Program-made: the position numbers and the translations under genes
The notes under the pieces: model-generated
Told to the model about the DNA's origin: nothing
Seen by the model: the letters and a program-made list of their open reading frames with translations, nothing else
The model's database searches: none
Origin: Gp1-AA122 sp035631655
GTDB lineage: Bacteria > Acidobacteriota > Terriglobia > Terriglobales > Acidobacteriaceae
Length of the DNA stretch: 64,000 nucleotides
Direction: 5' to 3'
Assembly: GCA_035631655.1 (NCBI GenBank)
Contig: DASQIH010000101.1
Location: 8,320-72,319, forward strand
In this document: in pieces, positions 33,827 through 42,480 of the stretch
Position numbering within the stretch: position 1 is the first letter of the stretch
Layout: each line of letters opens with the position of its first letter

Positions 33827-33864
33827 CCGGCAGAAGCCACCGACTCACTTTCCCATGGCGTCAC

Positions 33865-33973
33865 TCCTGAGCCAAGCGTTAGCTTGGCGAAGGATCTTGC
33901 GAGCATTGGCCGAAGCGATTGTCGGTCTAAGCCAGATCCTTCGCAGACTGGCGTCTGCTCAGAAAGACGACAT
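33865..33973. repeat. Family D repeats (GTCATCCTGAGC...GAAGGATCT type), diverged
   Basis: TCCTGAGCCAAGCGTTAGCT with GGCGAAGGATCTTGCG, then inverted AGATCCTTCGCAGACTGGCG and TCAGAAAGACGACAT. Two copies face each other. Better-preserved copies are at 52075-52212 and 56239-56372. Confidence 0.65.
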
Positions 33974-34010
33974 AGCTTTGCTTGACGATATAGATTTGGC
34001 GCTTTTCTGC

Positions 34011-34541
34011 TCAGGCTAGCTTGGTGCCGCCCGAGGTGCGGCGGGCGTCGGCCATTTTCTTTTGCAGAAAGTCAGTGTGGCCGCTTTCAAAATCCACAAA
34101 CTCGCGGTAGAACGCCTTTAATTCCGAATCTTCCGTAATTTCACTTAACCGGGTGTAGTAACGAACCGCTCCCTGCTCGGCGGTGATAGCGATTTCCAGC
34201 GCCATTTCTCGGGGCGAGCGCCCCACCTTCAGCTTGCTGATGGTAAAGATATCGCCGTTTTCCAGCCGCGGCACTTCGATGAAGTCGCGGACATCGTCTT
34301 CCGTGATCGCGCAAGGGCGCGTCCCATAGCGCTCGAAATAGCGCTGTTGGAGAGCGGTACCGTGCTGGCGCTCTTCATTGGCCATGTCCCAGAAGGTGCT
34401 GGCGATCTCCAGCGACTCGGGGTCGTGGAACTCGGCAAATAGTTCGGCAAACTGGTGATAGATCTCGGCGTTGCGTTCCTCGATAAAAATGGCGACGTGC
34501 AGGGCTTCCTGCGGCGTGAGCGAGGCGAAGTCGCGTTTCAT
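34011..34541 (-). CDS. Ferritin-like (rubrerythrin-type) protein
   Basis: 176 residues from the ATG at 34541, which has AGGAG upstream; the frame extends to 34565. Four-helix ferritin-like fold with iron-ligand patterns: AIFIEERNAEIYHQFAELFA, MANEERQHGTALQQ, AITAEQGAVRYYTRLSEI and FVDFESGHTDFLQKK. No rubredoxin domain follows. The N-terminal domain of the MbfA-like protein at 21814 is related. Likely role: iron binding or peroxide/iron detoxification, by family. Confidence 0.8.
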   Translation of the reverse strand: MKRDFASLTPQEALHVAIFIEERNAEIYHQFAELFAEFHDPESLEIASTFWDMANEERQHGTALQQRYFERYGTRPCAITEDDVRDFIEVPRLENGDIFTISKLKVGRSPREMALEIAITAEQGAVRYYTRLSEITEDSELKAFYREFVDFESGHTDFLQKKMADARRTSGGTKLA

Positions 34542-34652
34542 GCGTGGCTCCTGGACGGACCACAACTTCTGTTTTTCAGCATACCTTTTTACCGGTGATT
34601 TTTATATGAGCAATAACGCGCGGAAGGCAGGAATTCCCGATTTGGACCCGAG

Positions 34653-34940
34653 CTAGGGCGCTGCGAAACTAGGCCGCGCGCGGCTTCCTTCCATCGGCAA
34701 CCTCAGTGGCGTGCCTTCAGACAACTGGAGATGACGTGGGTATAGCACGGGCAGGCCGAAGTCGACCACGACTTTCAGAGTCTGGGAGCACTGTCAGCAA
34801 AGCCAATAGTGCTCGATGGCGACTCGCGGAAGCTGGTTGGCGTCGGTAGTCGGCTCGGGAATCAGAAGATTGAAGATGCGGCCTTCGTGCAGAAAGCGGA
34901 AACGCGCAGAACAGCTAGGATTTACGCATTTGGAGAGCAT
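34653..34940 (-). pseudogene. Small CxxC zinc-ribbon protein interrupted by in-frame TGA
   Basis: The frame opens with MLSKCVNPSCSARFRFLHEG behind a perfect GGAGG, and reads through to 34653 (96 codons) but for one TGA at 34794-34796. That TGA sits inside the second metal motif, YWLC-TGA-QCSQTL. The two motifs (CVNPSC and C-x-x-C) mark a short zinc-ribbon family I associate with Acidobacteriota. A nonsense mutation is the simplest reading; the remaining frame is still open. Selenocysteine is unlikely (see rejected list). Confidence 0.55.
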
Positions 34941-34994
34941 AGGGGCCTCCGTGCAAGATGCTCCTCGAGTGGCGTGGGTTCCTTACATACGGGG

Positions 34995-35393
34995 CTACTT
35001 GGCTGCAACCGACGAGGTAGACTTTGCTTTTCGCGCGCGCTCCTGCTCGATCCGCTGGATCGTTGCGCTCAGCCAGTTTTTCACAGTTTCCTCGAGTTCC
35101 ACTTGATTACAGGTGCGCTCCATCGTATCGACAGTTTCCCCAGCCCGGTTCAGAGGAATGTGGTGGCAGGGGACGCTTTCACTCTGGGCTGTGTTGGGAA
35201 CAAAATCGGTCAACAGACACTCGCTGCACGGGTGCGGCCGTTCCGGGTCGTTGAAGTTCAGGCAGGAAAGCGAGTCCTGGAAAATGGAAGTGGGCTTCCA
35301 CGGGGTGCGCACGGAGCGTCCATAGCCACCTTGCTCAAGAAAGCTGAGTTCAAATTTCAGGACCTCCAGGATGTCACGTTTGTCAGTCGACAC
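34995..35393 (-). CDS. Conserved cysteine-containing protein of unknown function
   Basis: 132 residues from a GTG at 35393 with GGGAGG six bases upstream; the longer frame to 35468 has no such site. Sequence: STDKRDILEVLKFELSFLEQ, GGYGRSVRTPWKPTSIFQDS, then a Cys cluster (PHPCSECLLTDFVP, SVPCHHIPLN) and a helical end. The CSEC...CHHIPL block suggests metal binding. I have seen this pattern as a conserved acidobacterial protein; function unknown. It lies 54 bases upstream of the broken zinc-ribbon gene, same strand. Confidence 0.7.
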   Translation of the reverse strand: MSTDKRDILEVLKFELSFLEQGGYGRSVRTPWKPTSIFQDSLSCLNFNDPERPHPCSECLLTDFVPNTAQSESVPCHHIPLNRAGETVDTMERTCNQVELEETVKNWLSATIQRIEQERARKAKSTSSVAAK

Positions 35394-35731
35394 AAGGCAC
35401 CTCCCGAGTCTGGTTCCGTGCGGGCTCGATACGGCTAAACTGCTGACGCTCCATCCCCGCGCGATCATTCTCCGAGATGCGCAAACAAAGCGCTGTGATC
35501 AATCTCACTGGGCTTTGTGACATTGCTCACCAGCCAATCCCCGCGGTTCCATGACCATGGTCGGGGCCGGGGTTCTGGCTCAGGCTGGACGACCGAAATC
35601 GCTGCCTGGGCTGAAAATTATAGAGGCCGGAAAGTCGCTTGGGACGTTCAATGGAGGTCACCTGCACGCGTGACCTGCTTCACAGCCCGGCCGTTTGGGC
35701 GATGCTAGCTTCGGGAACAGGGAGGCTTGCC
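35394..35731. other. Intergenic region before the second osmC gene
   Basis: No gene supported. It should contain divergent promoters; a GGGAGGCTTGCC Shine-Dalgarno-like stretch precedes 35732. Confidence 0.45.
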
Positions 35732-36184
35732 ATGGAGAAGAGTTACACTTACAGCGCTCACGCACATTGGACGATGCACAAGCGCGGTATCCTGGAAGCT
35801 CCGGAAATTCCCCGCACCATCAACTTTGCGGCGCCTCCGGAATTCGGTGGCGAGCCCGGCCTGTGGACACCGGAAAACCTGCTCCTAGGCGCGGTGGTCA
35901 CCTGTTACGTGGCAACCTTTCGAGCTATCGCAGAAGCCTCGAAATTGTTCTTCAGCGGCATGGATGTGTTCGTAGAAGGCGCCATTGAGAAACAGGAGGG
36001 CGGTTTTCGCTTCACCCGCATTGTCCTGCGGTCGGTGGTCACGATCGAGCGGGAGGAGGATCGAGAGCGTACCCAAAAGCTGATTGAGAAGGCCGAGCGG
36101 GCATGCCTGATCTCGCGCTCGTTGTCCTGCAAGGTTTCGGTGGAAGGGAAGATCGAATTAGAAGCACCGGTCGCCGCCGAGTAG
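35732..36184 (+). CDS. OsmC-family protein, divergent
   Basis: 150 residues from the ATG at 35732 (MEKSYTYSAHAHWTMHKRGI) behind GGGAGG. OsmC fold features: INFAAPPEFGGEPGLWTPEN, LLLGAVVTCYVATFRAIAEA with the first Cys, and AERACLISRSLSCKVSVEGK with the second. The spacing fits OsmC/YhfA relatives. Probably a thiol peroxidase or related redox protein. Single gene. Confidence 0.8.
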   Translation: MEKSYTYSAHAHWTMHKRGILEAPEIPRTINFAAPPEFGGEPGLWTPENLLLGAVVTCYVATFRAIAEASKLFFSGMDVFVEGAIEKQEGGFRFTRIVLRSVVTIEREEDRERTQKLIEKAERACLISRSLSCKVSVEGKIELEAPVAAE

Positions 36185-36331
36185 GTTCACACATCCCGCC
36201 CGCCGGCACCCAGCCGGATTCACAGCTCTCCTATGGTCGCAGCCTGATCGTTTCGCTCCTCTTATCGGACTCGAATTGATACATCGGGTCGAATTTGAGC
36301 ATAATGATCGTTCTTGATTACACAAACACAA

Positions 36332-36748
36332 GTGAAACGCAAACCGCGGAGGCTTCTGCAGATCAGGATCGCCGTTGTGGCGGTGGTTTCATTGAGTCTG
36401 CTTTCAGCGGTAGGATTCGTGTTCAACCCAGCGAAACAATTTCGACCTGTAGGAATGACCCTCTCGCAGTATGACAAGAGATTTGAAGAGCTGCACAAAG
36501 TATTGCCCAAACGTGGCGTGGTGGGATATCTGGGGATCGGGTGGGAGAGCGGGCATCAACTTCCCGCTTACTACGCGACCCAATATGCTCTGGCGCCCCT
36601 GGTGGTAGACAATTCCTTAGAGCCTGAACTCGTCGTAGGAAATTTCGCTACTCCCCTGGATCCGACTACCACCACCTGGCCAGCCAACCTATTTCCTGTC
36701 CAGAATTTCGGCAATGGCGTGGTGCTATTCGCCAAAAGGCGCAACTAG
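36332..36748 (+). CDS. Membrane-anchored protein, partner of GT-C gene
   Basis: 138 residues from a GTG at 36332; a TTG at 36314 is an alternative. One N-terminal membrane segment (IAVVAVVSLSLLSAVGFVFN), then a soluble outside domain (RGVVGYLGIGWESGHQLPAY, YATQYALAPLVVDN, VVGNF). The stop is directly followed by the GT-C start at 36749, so the two are co-translated. In similar loci such short proteins accompany GT-C membrane enzymes. Function unknown. Confidence 0.6.
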   Translation: MKRKPRRLLQIRIAVVAVVSLSLLSAVGFVFNPAKQFRPVGMTLSQYDKRFEELHKVLPKRGVVGYLGIGWESGHQLPAYYATQYALAPLVVDNSLEPELVVGNFATPLDPTTTTWPANLFPVQNFGNGVVLFAKRRN

Positions 36749-38176
36749 ATGGGCGGACTAGCCGGGGCAGTTCTCTGCGCGGCAACCGGTTTTGTACTGA
36801 TTTCCTTGGCTTGGCCGAGAGGAGCCGCACTCAGATCTGACCTTCTCCTGAAGGCCTCGCTTGGCTTGGGTGGCGGGCTCGGATTTTTCTCCTTTTTATA
36901 CTTTCTCTCCCTGGTGTTCTGTATTCCTGCGCGAACGCTGGCCGTGATGGAAGTCGTGATTTTCGTGTTGTTGTCAATCCTGCTTTGGATTCGCAGCCAT
37001 AGCAGTCATGGTCAAAGCCTGTTCCAAAGCACTGCGAATATGTCTGCCAGTCTCTTGGGTCAGATCTTGGCGGCGGGGTTTACGTTGAGCTTGATGGGTT
37101 CGCTGTATAGGTGTCTGAAGGAACTGGCAACGAACCCAAATGGCACGGGTTGGGACGCTTTTGCGATCTGGAACCTGCACGGCCGTTTCTTGTTTCGCGG
37201 TGGAGAGCATTGGAGAGACGGCTTTTCCAGTCTGATCCCCTGGTTTCATCCGGACTATCCGCTGCTTCTTCCTGGCAGCATCGCTCACTTCTGGAGTTAC
37301 TTGGGACGGGAGACGACGCTCGTTCCGGCTGCCCTCGCATTCGCTTTCACATTCAGCACAGTGGCGCTGCTGTTCTCTGCTGTTTCTGCTCTGCGGGGGC
37401 GAAACCAGAGTTTGCTCGCGGGAGTGATGCTGCTGGGGACGCCCTCTTTCTTGAGGCAAGGAATGTCGCAGTACGCCGACATACCGCTCGGTTTCTTTCT
37501 TCTGGCGGCGATTGTGCTCCTCAGTCTTGCAGATCGGGTTCCGCAATCCAGTTTCTCGCTGCTGGCTCTTTCAGGTTTTATGATGGGATGTGCCGCCTGG
37601 ACAAAAAATGAGGGATTACTCTTCCTTACTGCTTTCCTGGTGGCGCGGCTGGGGATTCTCTTGGCTCGCGAGAACTGGCCGACGCGCTTGCGGCACATGG
37701 CGCCGCTGGCTGCCACCATCGTCCCCATCCTACTATTGATCGGGTATTTCAAGCTTTCCCTCGCTCCCCCTGGAGAACTGTTCTCCAGCGCCAGCAGCAT
37801 GCTGCAGAAGGCAATCGAACCTCACCGATACTGGATGATTGCGCGATGGTTTCTAAGAGATTTTCTTCGCTTTGGCGGTTGGATTCTAATTCCCGGGACT
37901 CTGTTGGTTATTGCTTACCCGATGATTTTGGGTAAAGACGCCGAATCGAGATCTGGTACTGGCATGGCGGTTTCAGTTTGGACGTTGGTTTTGGCCGCGA
38001 TCGGATACTTTGCCATCTACGTGATTACTCCTTACGACCTGCGATGGCATCTGATGTGGTCGCTTGACCGGCTGTTTCTGCAACTCTGGCCGAGCGTGCT
38101 TTTCCTCGTGTTCGTTGCCGTACGGACACCCGAGTCGGCAATGTCCCTGGGAAATCCTGAGCCGGAGGGTATCTGA
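36749..38176 (+). CDS. GT-C-type multi-pass membrane protein
   Basis: 475 residues with roughly ten membrane segments. The first long loop carries GWDAFAIWNLHGRFLFRGGE and IPWFHPDYPLLLPG, the acidic/aromatic pattern of GT-C glycosyltransferases (Asp near the first loop, HPDYPLLLP). These enzymes move sugars from polyprenyl phosphates to proteins or glycans on the outer face of the inner membrane. The acceptor is unknown. It abuts its neighbours on both sides (36748/36749 and 38176/38177). Confidence 0.75.
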   Translation: MGGLAGAVLCAATGFVLISLAWPRGAALRSDLLLKASLGLGGGLGFFSFLYFLSLVFCIPARTLAVMEVVIFVLLSILLWIRSHSSHGQSLFQSTANMSASLLGQILAAGFTLSLMGSLYRCLKELATNPNGTGWDAFAIWNLHGRFLFRGGEHWRDGFSSLIPWFHPDYPLLLPGSIAHFWSYLGRETTLVPAALAFAFTFSTVALLFSAVSALRGRNQSLLAGVMLLGTPSFLRQGMSQYADIPLGFFLLAAIVLLSLADRVPQSSFSLLALSGFMMGCAAWTKNEGLLFLTAFLVARLGILLARENWPTRLRHMAPLAATIVPILLLIGYFKLSLAPPGELFSSASSMLQKAIEPHRYWMIARWFLRDFLRFGGWILIPGTLLVIAYPMILGKDAESRSGTGMAVSVWTLVLAAIGYFAIYVITPYDLRWHLMWSLDRLFLQLWPSVLFLVFVAVRTPESAMSLGNPEPEGI

Positions 38177-39688
38177 ATGAACGATACCCGGCTTAAGGAC
38201 ATCGGTAACTACAAGCGTTCCGCTCTCATCGCTCTTGTGCTGTTCGTTTCTTACGCCTACTTCTACCAGGCGGGTGGCTGGAATCAGAACTCACGATTCG
38301 ACCTGGTCCGCGCCATCTTGGACCAACACACATTACGGATTGACTCTTATCATTCCAACACCGAAGACAAAGCACTGTTTCAGGGACATTATTATTCCGA
38401 CAAGGCGCCCGGAGTGGCTCTGCTTGCAATACCGGTGGTAGCAGCGGTCAGACCGCTGCTGCGCTGGACGGGCGTCGATCCCCTTTCGCCGCGAGGTCTG
38501 GTAGCCGAATCGCATATAGCGACCATTCTGACAATCGGGTTACCTGCGGCGCTTTCGTCCGCGTGTCTGTTCCTGCTGGGGTTGCGACTGGGCTCAACAA
38601 CCGGAGGTGCCGCTTTCGCAGCCCTCTCCCTGGGCTTGGCAACACCGGTCTGGGCGTGGGCAACCATTTTCTTCGCGCACGCGCTGGTCGGAGCCTGTCT
38701 CCTGTTTTCGTTTGCAGCGGCGGTGCGAGTAGGCCAGGGCACGAGGCCGAGCAAAGATCTGCTTTGGGGATTGGCAGTCGGGCTAGCAGCAGGGTGGGCG
38801 ACGGTATCAGAATACCCGGCAGCGCCCGCCTCGGTAATGCTCGCAGTCCTGGCCATGGCGCAAGTGTGGCCTCGTGGATGGCCGAGTCGATGGCGTGCGG
38901 CAGTTGGCGTTGCTCTCGGAGCCGGGGCGTGTCTGCTGGTCCTGATGATCTACCAGTACGCTGCTTTCGGTTCCCCGTTCCAGCTTGGATATACCCACTA
39001 TGAATCAGGGGCGTTCCCTTGGATGCGAAAGGGCTTCCTGGGACTCACCTTTCCGAGACTCGACGTCATGTTCAAACTGCTATTCGGTCTGCGGATCGGG
39101 TTATTCGTCCTTGCGCCTGTCACCGTCGCCGGCGTGTTTGGCCTCCGACAGCTTTGGAAACAGGAAAGCACGCGCAACCCGGCCGCCACGGCAGCGGGAA
39201 TTGCTGTCTACTACTGGCTGTTTAATGCGTCGTTTTCCGGCTGGCATGCTGGCTGGACATATGGTCCGCGCTACATGGGGGCGGGAATACCTCTGCTGTG
39301 CGTGGGCCTGGGACTCGTGTGGGCCCGCTCCTCAAGCCGCCTGCGGTGGTTACTGGGCGGGCTGGCAATCTGGGGAACGGCTCTGTCGCTGATGGCGGTG
39401 GCAACTACTGCGCAACCGCCACAAAATCTCCGAGTTCCCATCGCACAGTTGATCTGGCCATCGTTCTGGTCGGGGAAGTTGGCTATCAATCAAGTCTCGA
39501 TGCTGACGGCAGCGGACGAGAGCGGCGGCGTCGCGCATGGCTCTTTTAATCTGGGCCAAATCATCGGCCTGCACGGTCTGGCCAGCCTGTTGCCGCTGCT
39601 GGCACTGTGGTGTGTAGCTGGGTTTTTGTGGATGAGGATGAGCCAGTCGCGCCAACGGCAGGCTCATGCAGCACTGACCACGAGCTGA
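38177..39688 (+). CDS. GT-C-type membrane protein (WNQNSRFDL family)
   Basis: 503 residues with about eleven membrane segments. The first loop holds AGGWNQNSRFDLVRAILDQH, then RIDSYHSNTEDKALFQGHYY and SDKAPGVALLAIP. That loop marks a family of predicted glycosyltransferase-like membrane proteins. The residues SRFDL, DS and DKAPG are probable active-site contributors. Substrate unknown. It is translationally adjacent to the preceding gene. Confidence 0.75.
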   Translation: MNDTRLKDIGNYKRSALIALVLFVSYAYFYQAGGWNQNSRFDLVRAILDQHTLRIDSYHSNTEDKALFQGHYYSDKAPGVALLAIPVVAAVRPLLRWTGVDPLSPRGLVAESHIATILTIGLPAALSSACLFLLGLRLGSTTGGAAFAALSLGLATPVWAWATIFFAHALVGACLLFSFAAAVRVGQGTRPSKDLLWGLAVGLAAGWATVSEYPAAPASVMLAVLAMAQVWPRGWPSRWRAAVGVALGAGACLLVLMIYQYAAFGSPFQLGYTHYESGAFPWMRKGFLGLTFPRLDVMFKLLFGLRIGLFVLAPVTVAGVFGLRQLWKQESTRNPAATAAGIAVYYWLFNASFSGWHAGWTYGPRYMGAGIPLLCVGLGLVWARSSSRLRWLLGGLAIWGTALSLMAVATTAQPPQNLRVPIAQLIWPSFWSGKLAINQVSMLTAADESGGVAHGSFNLGQIIGLHGLASLLPLLALWCVAGFLWMRMSQSRQRQAHAALTTS

Positions 39689-39756
39689 GTTCTGTCGTTT
39701 AAAGGGGCACGGCGGGAGACTATTGCCCAGCAGGCAGTTTCCCCACTACATAAGAC

Positions 39757-41478
39757 ATGGCCGAGAGCCTTACAGTTGAGAGAAAGGAGTCAGCTGCAGT
39801 GCGGAGGCAGCAGTTGCGATGGCTCGTGCCTGGCCTTCTCCTGCTCGCCTACGTACTGCAGTGCGCTTGGTTTATTCGTACCCAGTCGCTGACTTATGAC
39901 GAGCCCCCACACATCCGGGCTGGGCTGGAAGCCTGGCGCAATCACCGCTTCGAGGTGTGGAACGATCATCCGCCATTGGCTCGCCTTTTATGCACCGTGC
40001 CCCTGATCGACAGCCGATGGCAAATTGAGGTCGAGTCTGATCCTAATGGTGGCTGGCACGTTCCTCGAGTTGCGCCCGATCCGGAATCCTTGGCTCATCG
40101 TGCACGCTCGATGAATGTCTTGCTGGGAGTGATCCTGGCTTTCCTGGTGTGGACAACGGCACGAAGAATGTTCTCTTGGGGCGCGGCTAGCCTGGCGCTG
40201 GCGCTTTTTGTTTTCTCACCGCCTCTGATCGCTCACTTCTCACTTGCGACTACCGACGGCGCGGCCGCGCTCTTCGTCTTTGCTACTGCTGTGGGTCTGG
40301 TCTGGTGGAAAGAGCAACCATCGATACTACGTACCCTCTCCTTCGGGGCGCTGCTGGGCCTGCTATTGCTGGCTAAGTTTTCCACGCCGGTGATTTTCAT
40401 ACTCGCGGTGGGCGGGATGCTGGTTCTGACCCCTGAGGGTTTCCGCATCAGTCCTCTCAGATGGAACTGGGGGAAAACCTGCGCCGCCGTTTTGATTGCC
40501 GTGTTGGTTTTATGGGCGGGTTATTTCTTTCACGTTTCCCACGTATCCATCCAAGACGGAGAATTGAGCGCCGATTTTCCGAACCGTGCTTCCTATGTTC
40601 ACAAAGTACATTCCAGCAACTCGAACGTCGCTTTCCCTCTTCCGGCGGGGGAATACGTGCAAGGCCTTTATCAGGTTTTTCAGCACAACAAGAGGGGGCA
40701 TCCAGCATTTTTTCTGGGGCAGGTTTCGGCACGCGGCGGTTTCAGACTGTTTTACCCGGTCGCCGTGCTGCTGAAATGGCCGACAATCACGCTGATATTA
40801 TTTGCGCTGGGGCTCATCCTCTTGCTCCGGCGTGCCATTCCCGCGCCAAAGGGTTTGTGGCTGATGAGCGCTTTCCCGGCTATCTATTTCGGTCTTGCGA
40901 TGCTGTCCCGTCTGAACCTGGGAGAGCGGCACGTGTTGCCGGTTTATCCGATTATGCTGCTTTTTGCGGGAGCGGTGTGGGAGTTCGCGAAGGTGCGCCG
41001 CCTAACCAAGGCAGTGATAATTCTTGCGGTCGTACTGCAAGGTGCGGATGGGTTAAGGTATGCCCCCGATTACCTTAGCTATTTCAACGTTTTCGTACCG
41101 TCATCCGAAAGTTACAAGCTGCTTACCGACAGCAACCTCGATTGGGGGCAAGGACTGCTGGCCCTGCGTGAATACGAGAACACTCATCCGGGCGAGCCCA
41201 TCTCGCTGGCATACTCCGGCAGCGTGGATCCGCGTGTTTACGGCATCCGAGCGCGAGCGTTGGCGGAAGGGCAACGGGCAACCGGCACGGTGGTAGTGAG
41301 CGCCACCGATCTTTCCGGACAGTACTTGGAAAGCCCGGACAGCTATCGTTGGGTGCTGCACTATCCGCGCACGAAGATATTGGGCCACTCGTTGCATGTC
41401 TTCCAAGTACCGGCATTAAGTGCGCATGCAGGTAGGGCGCTCAAGGCTAATCAGGCTGCTCCGGTTCGCGCACCGTGA
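39757..41478 (+). CDS. GT39/PMT-like glycosyltransferase (GT-C)
   Basis: 573 residues with about twelve membrane segments. The first loop carries the catalytic-type motif SLTYDEPPHIRAGLEAWRNH, then WNDHPPLARLLCTVPLIDS. Later: LSRLNLGERHVLPVYPIMLL and SNLDWGQGLLALREYENTHP. The DEP-H and NDHPPL motifs fit protein-mannosyltransferase/ArnT-like enzymes. It forms a likely glycan or glycoprotein module with the three genes before it. The 3' end overlaps the convergent stress-protein gene by 32 bases. Confidence 0.85.
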   Translation: MAESLTVERKESAAVRRQQLRWLVPGLLLLAYVLQCAWFIRTQSLTYDEPPHIRAGLEAWRNHRFEVWNDHPPLARLLCTVPLIDSRWQIEVESDPNGGWHVPRVAPDPESLAHRARSMNVLLGVILAFLVWTTARRMFSWGAASLALALFVFSPPLIAHFSLATTDGAAALFVFATAVGLVWWKEQPSILRTLSFGALLGLLLLAKFSTPVIFILAVGGMLVLTPEGFRISPLRWNWGKTCAAVLIAVLVLWAGYFFHVSHVSIQDGELSADFPNRASYVHKVHSSNSNVAFPLPAGEYVQGLYQVFQHNKRGHPAFFLGQVSARGGFRLFYPVAVLLKWPTITLILFALGLILLLRRAIPAPKGLWLMSAFPAIYFGLAMLSRLNLGERHVLPVYPIMLLFAGAVWEFAKVRRLTKAVIILAVVLQGADGLRYAPDYLSYFNVFVPSSESYKLLTDSNLDWGQGLLALREYENTHPGEPISLAYSGSVDPRVYGIRARALAEGQRATGTVVVSATDLSGQYLESPDSYRWVLHYPRTKILGHSLHVFQVPALSAHAGRALKANQAAPVRAP

Positions 41479-42352
41479 GCACTGGGCAAGCGGCTTTGCT
41501 GGTTACTTCCGAGGCAGTCCTCCACGGGCGACGCCCGCCCATGGTGGGAGACTGACGTACGCCGAGCACGATCAGGTCAGGGTTCTGTTCCGCCGCAACG
41601 TCCAGAATACGCGCCGCAGGTGTGCCGAATCCCACGATGAAATCCGGTTCAAATTGTAGAGCGGCGCCCTCGGAAACTAATTTGCGCAGCCGCATTTTGG
41701 CTTCATCCAGGAAGCGCGCCTTCTGCAGGCGCGATTCGCCATAGGACTCTTGAACGACGTGCAACAGAGTCAGATGGGCTTGGTATTGTTGCGCAAAAGA
41801 GAGGGCATAGGAAACGGCGTGAAGAGAGTGCGGCTTGAACGTGGCGGCCGCCAGGATACGACGCAGACCGGAGTTCTCGATTGGTTCTCCGGGGAAATTT
41901 GGGCCGACCGTCACTACTGGGCAGCTGGCCTGGCGAAAAATGACTTCCGCGGTCGATCCTAAAAACATCTTGCTCAACCCCGTACGTCCACGAGTTCCTA
42001 ACACGATCAGATCAATTTCATGCTCCTGAATCATAGGGGCCAAGGTTTCCCAAATGCTGCCCTGCGCGACCAGCAGTTTGTGGGGAATATCGCGCAGGTG
42101 GCCCGAAACCAACAGGTCCGTGGTGAGACGGTGCCCCTCACGCCACGCCTGATCCACGGCACTTCCTGGCGCCTGCGACTCTCCTTGATGGAGCGGATTG
42201 GCGCCCACAATATGTGCGAGGTAAAGAGTTGCGCTGTAACGCCGCACCAGCGAGAGTGCATAAAACAGAGCAACACGGGAGGCAGAAGAAAAATCAGTGG
42301 GGACAAGGATATTTCTAAGCGTGACCTGCGCCTGTGTGTAGCTCCTTTCCAC
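41447..42352 (-). CDS. Universal stress protein with two UspA domains
   Basis: 301 residues. Two tandem UspA domains: residues about 10-150 (RNILVPTDFSSASRVALFYA, IDLIVLGTRGRTGLSKMFLG) and 160-298 (PHSLHAVSYALSFAQQYQAH, DLIVLGVRQSPTMGGRRPWR). The first has the ATP-type G-x-RG-x-x-G...GS motif (GTRGRTGLSKMFLGS). Usp proteins respond to stress and bind nucleotides. Single gene. Confidence 0.9.
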   Translation of the reverse strand: MERSYTQAQVTLRNILVPTDFSSASRVALFYALSLVRRYSATLYLAHIVGANPLHQGESQAPGSAVDQAWREGHRLTTDLLVSGHLRDIPHKLLVAQGSIWETLAPMIQEHEIDLIVLGTRGRTGLSKMFLGSTAEVIFRQASCPVVTVGPNFPGEPIENSGLRRILAAATFKPHSLHAVSYALSFAQQYQAHLTLLHVVQESYGESRLQKARFLDEAKMRLRKLVSEGAALQFEPDFIVGFGTPAARILDVAAEQNPDLIVLGVRQSPTMGGRRPWRTASEVTSKAACPVLTVREPEQPD

Positions 42353-42480
42353 CTCAGGCCTCCAACGCGCGAAAACCAGGATTTTACCCGAGCAACTCTC
42401 TTTGATACGTATTGTAAGTTAAATCGCTTTAGTGTGCGTAGTATGCAGCCGAAGGAAAGGAGAGTTTCACGTAGCAGGCC

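Noticed and set aside
34794..34796. TGA as selenocysteine codon in the zinc-ribbon gene
   Set aside because: No obvious bacterial SECIS hairpin right after the TGA, the position is a variable x of C-x-x-C, and no selenoprotein genes are in the window. A nonsense mutation is simpler.
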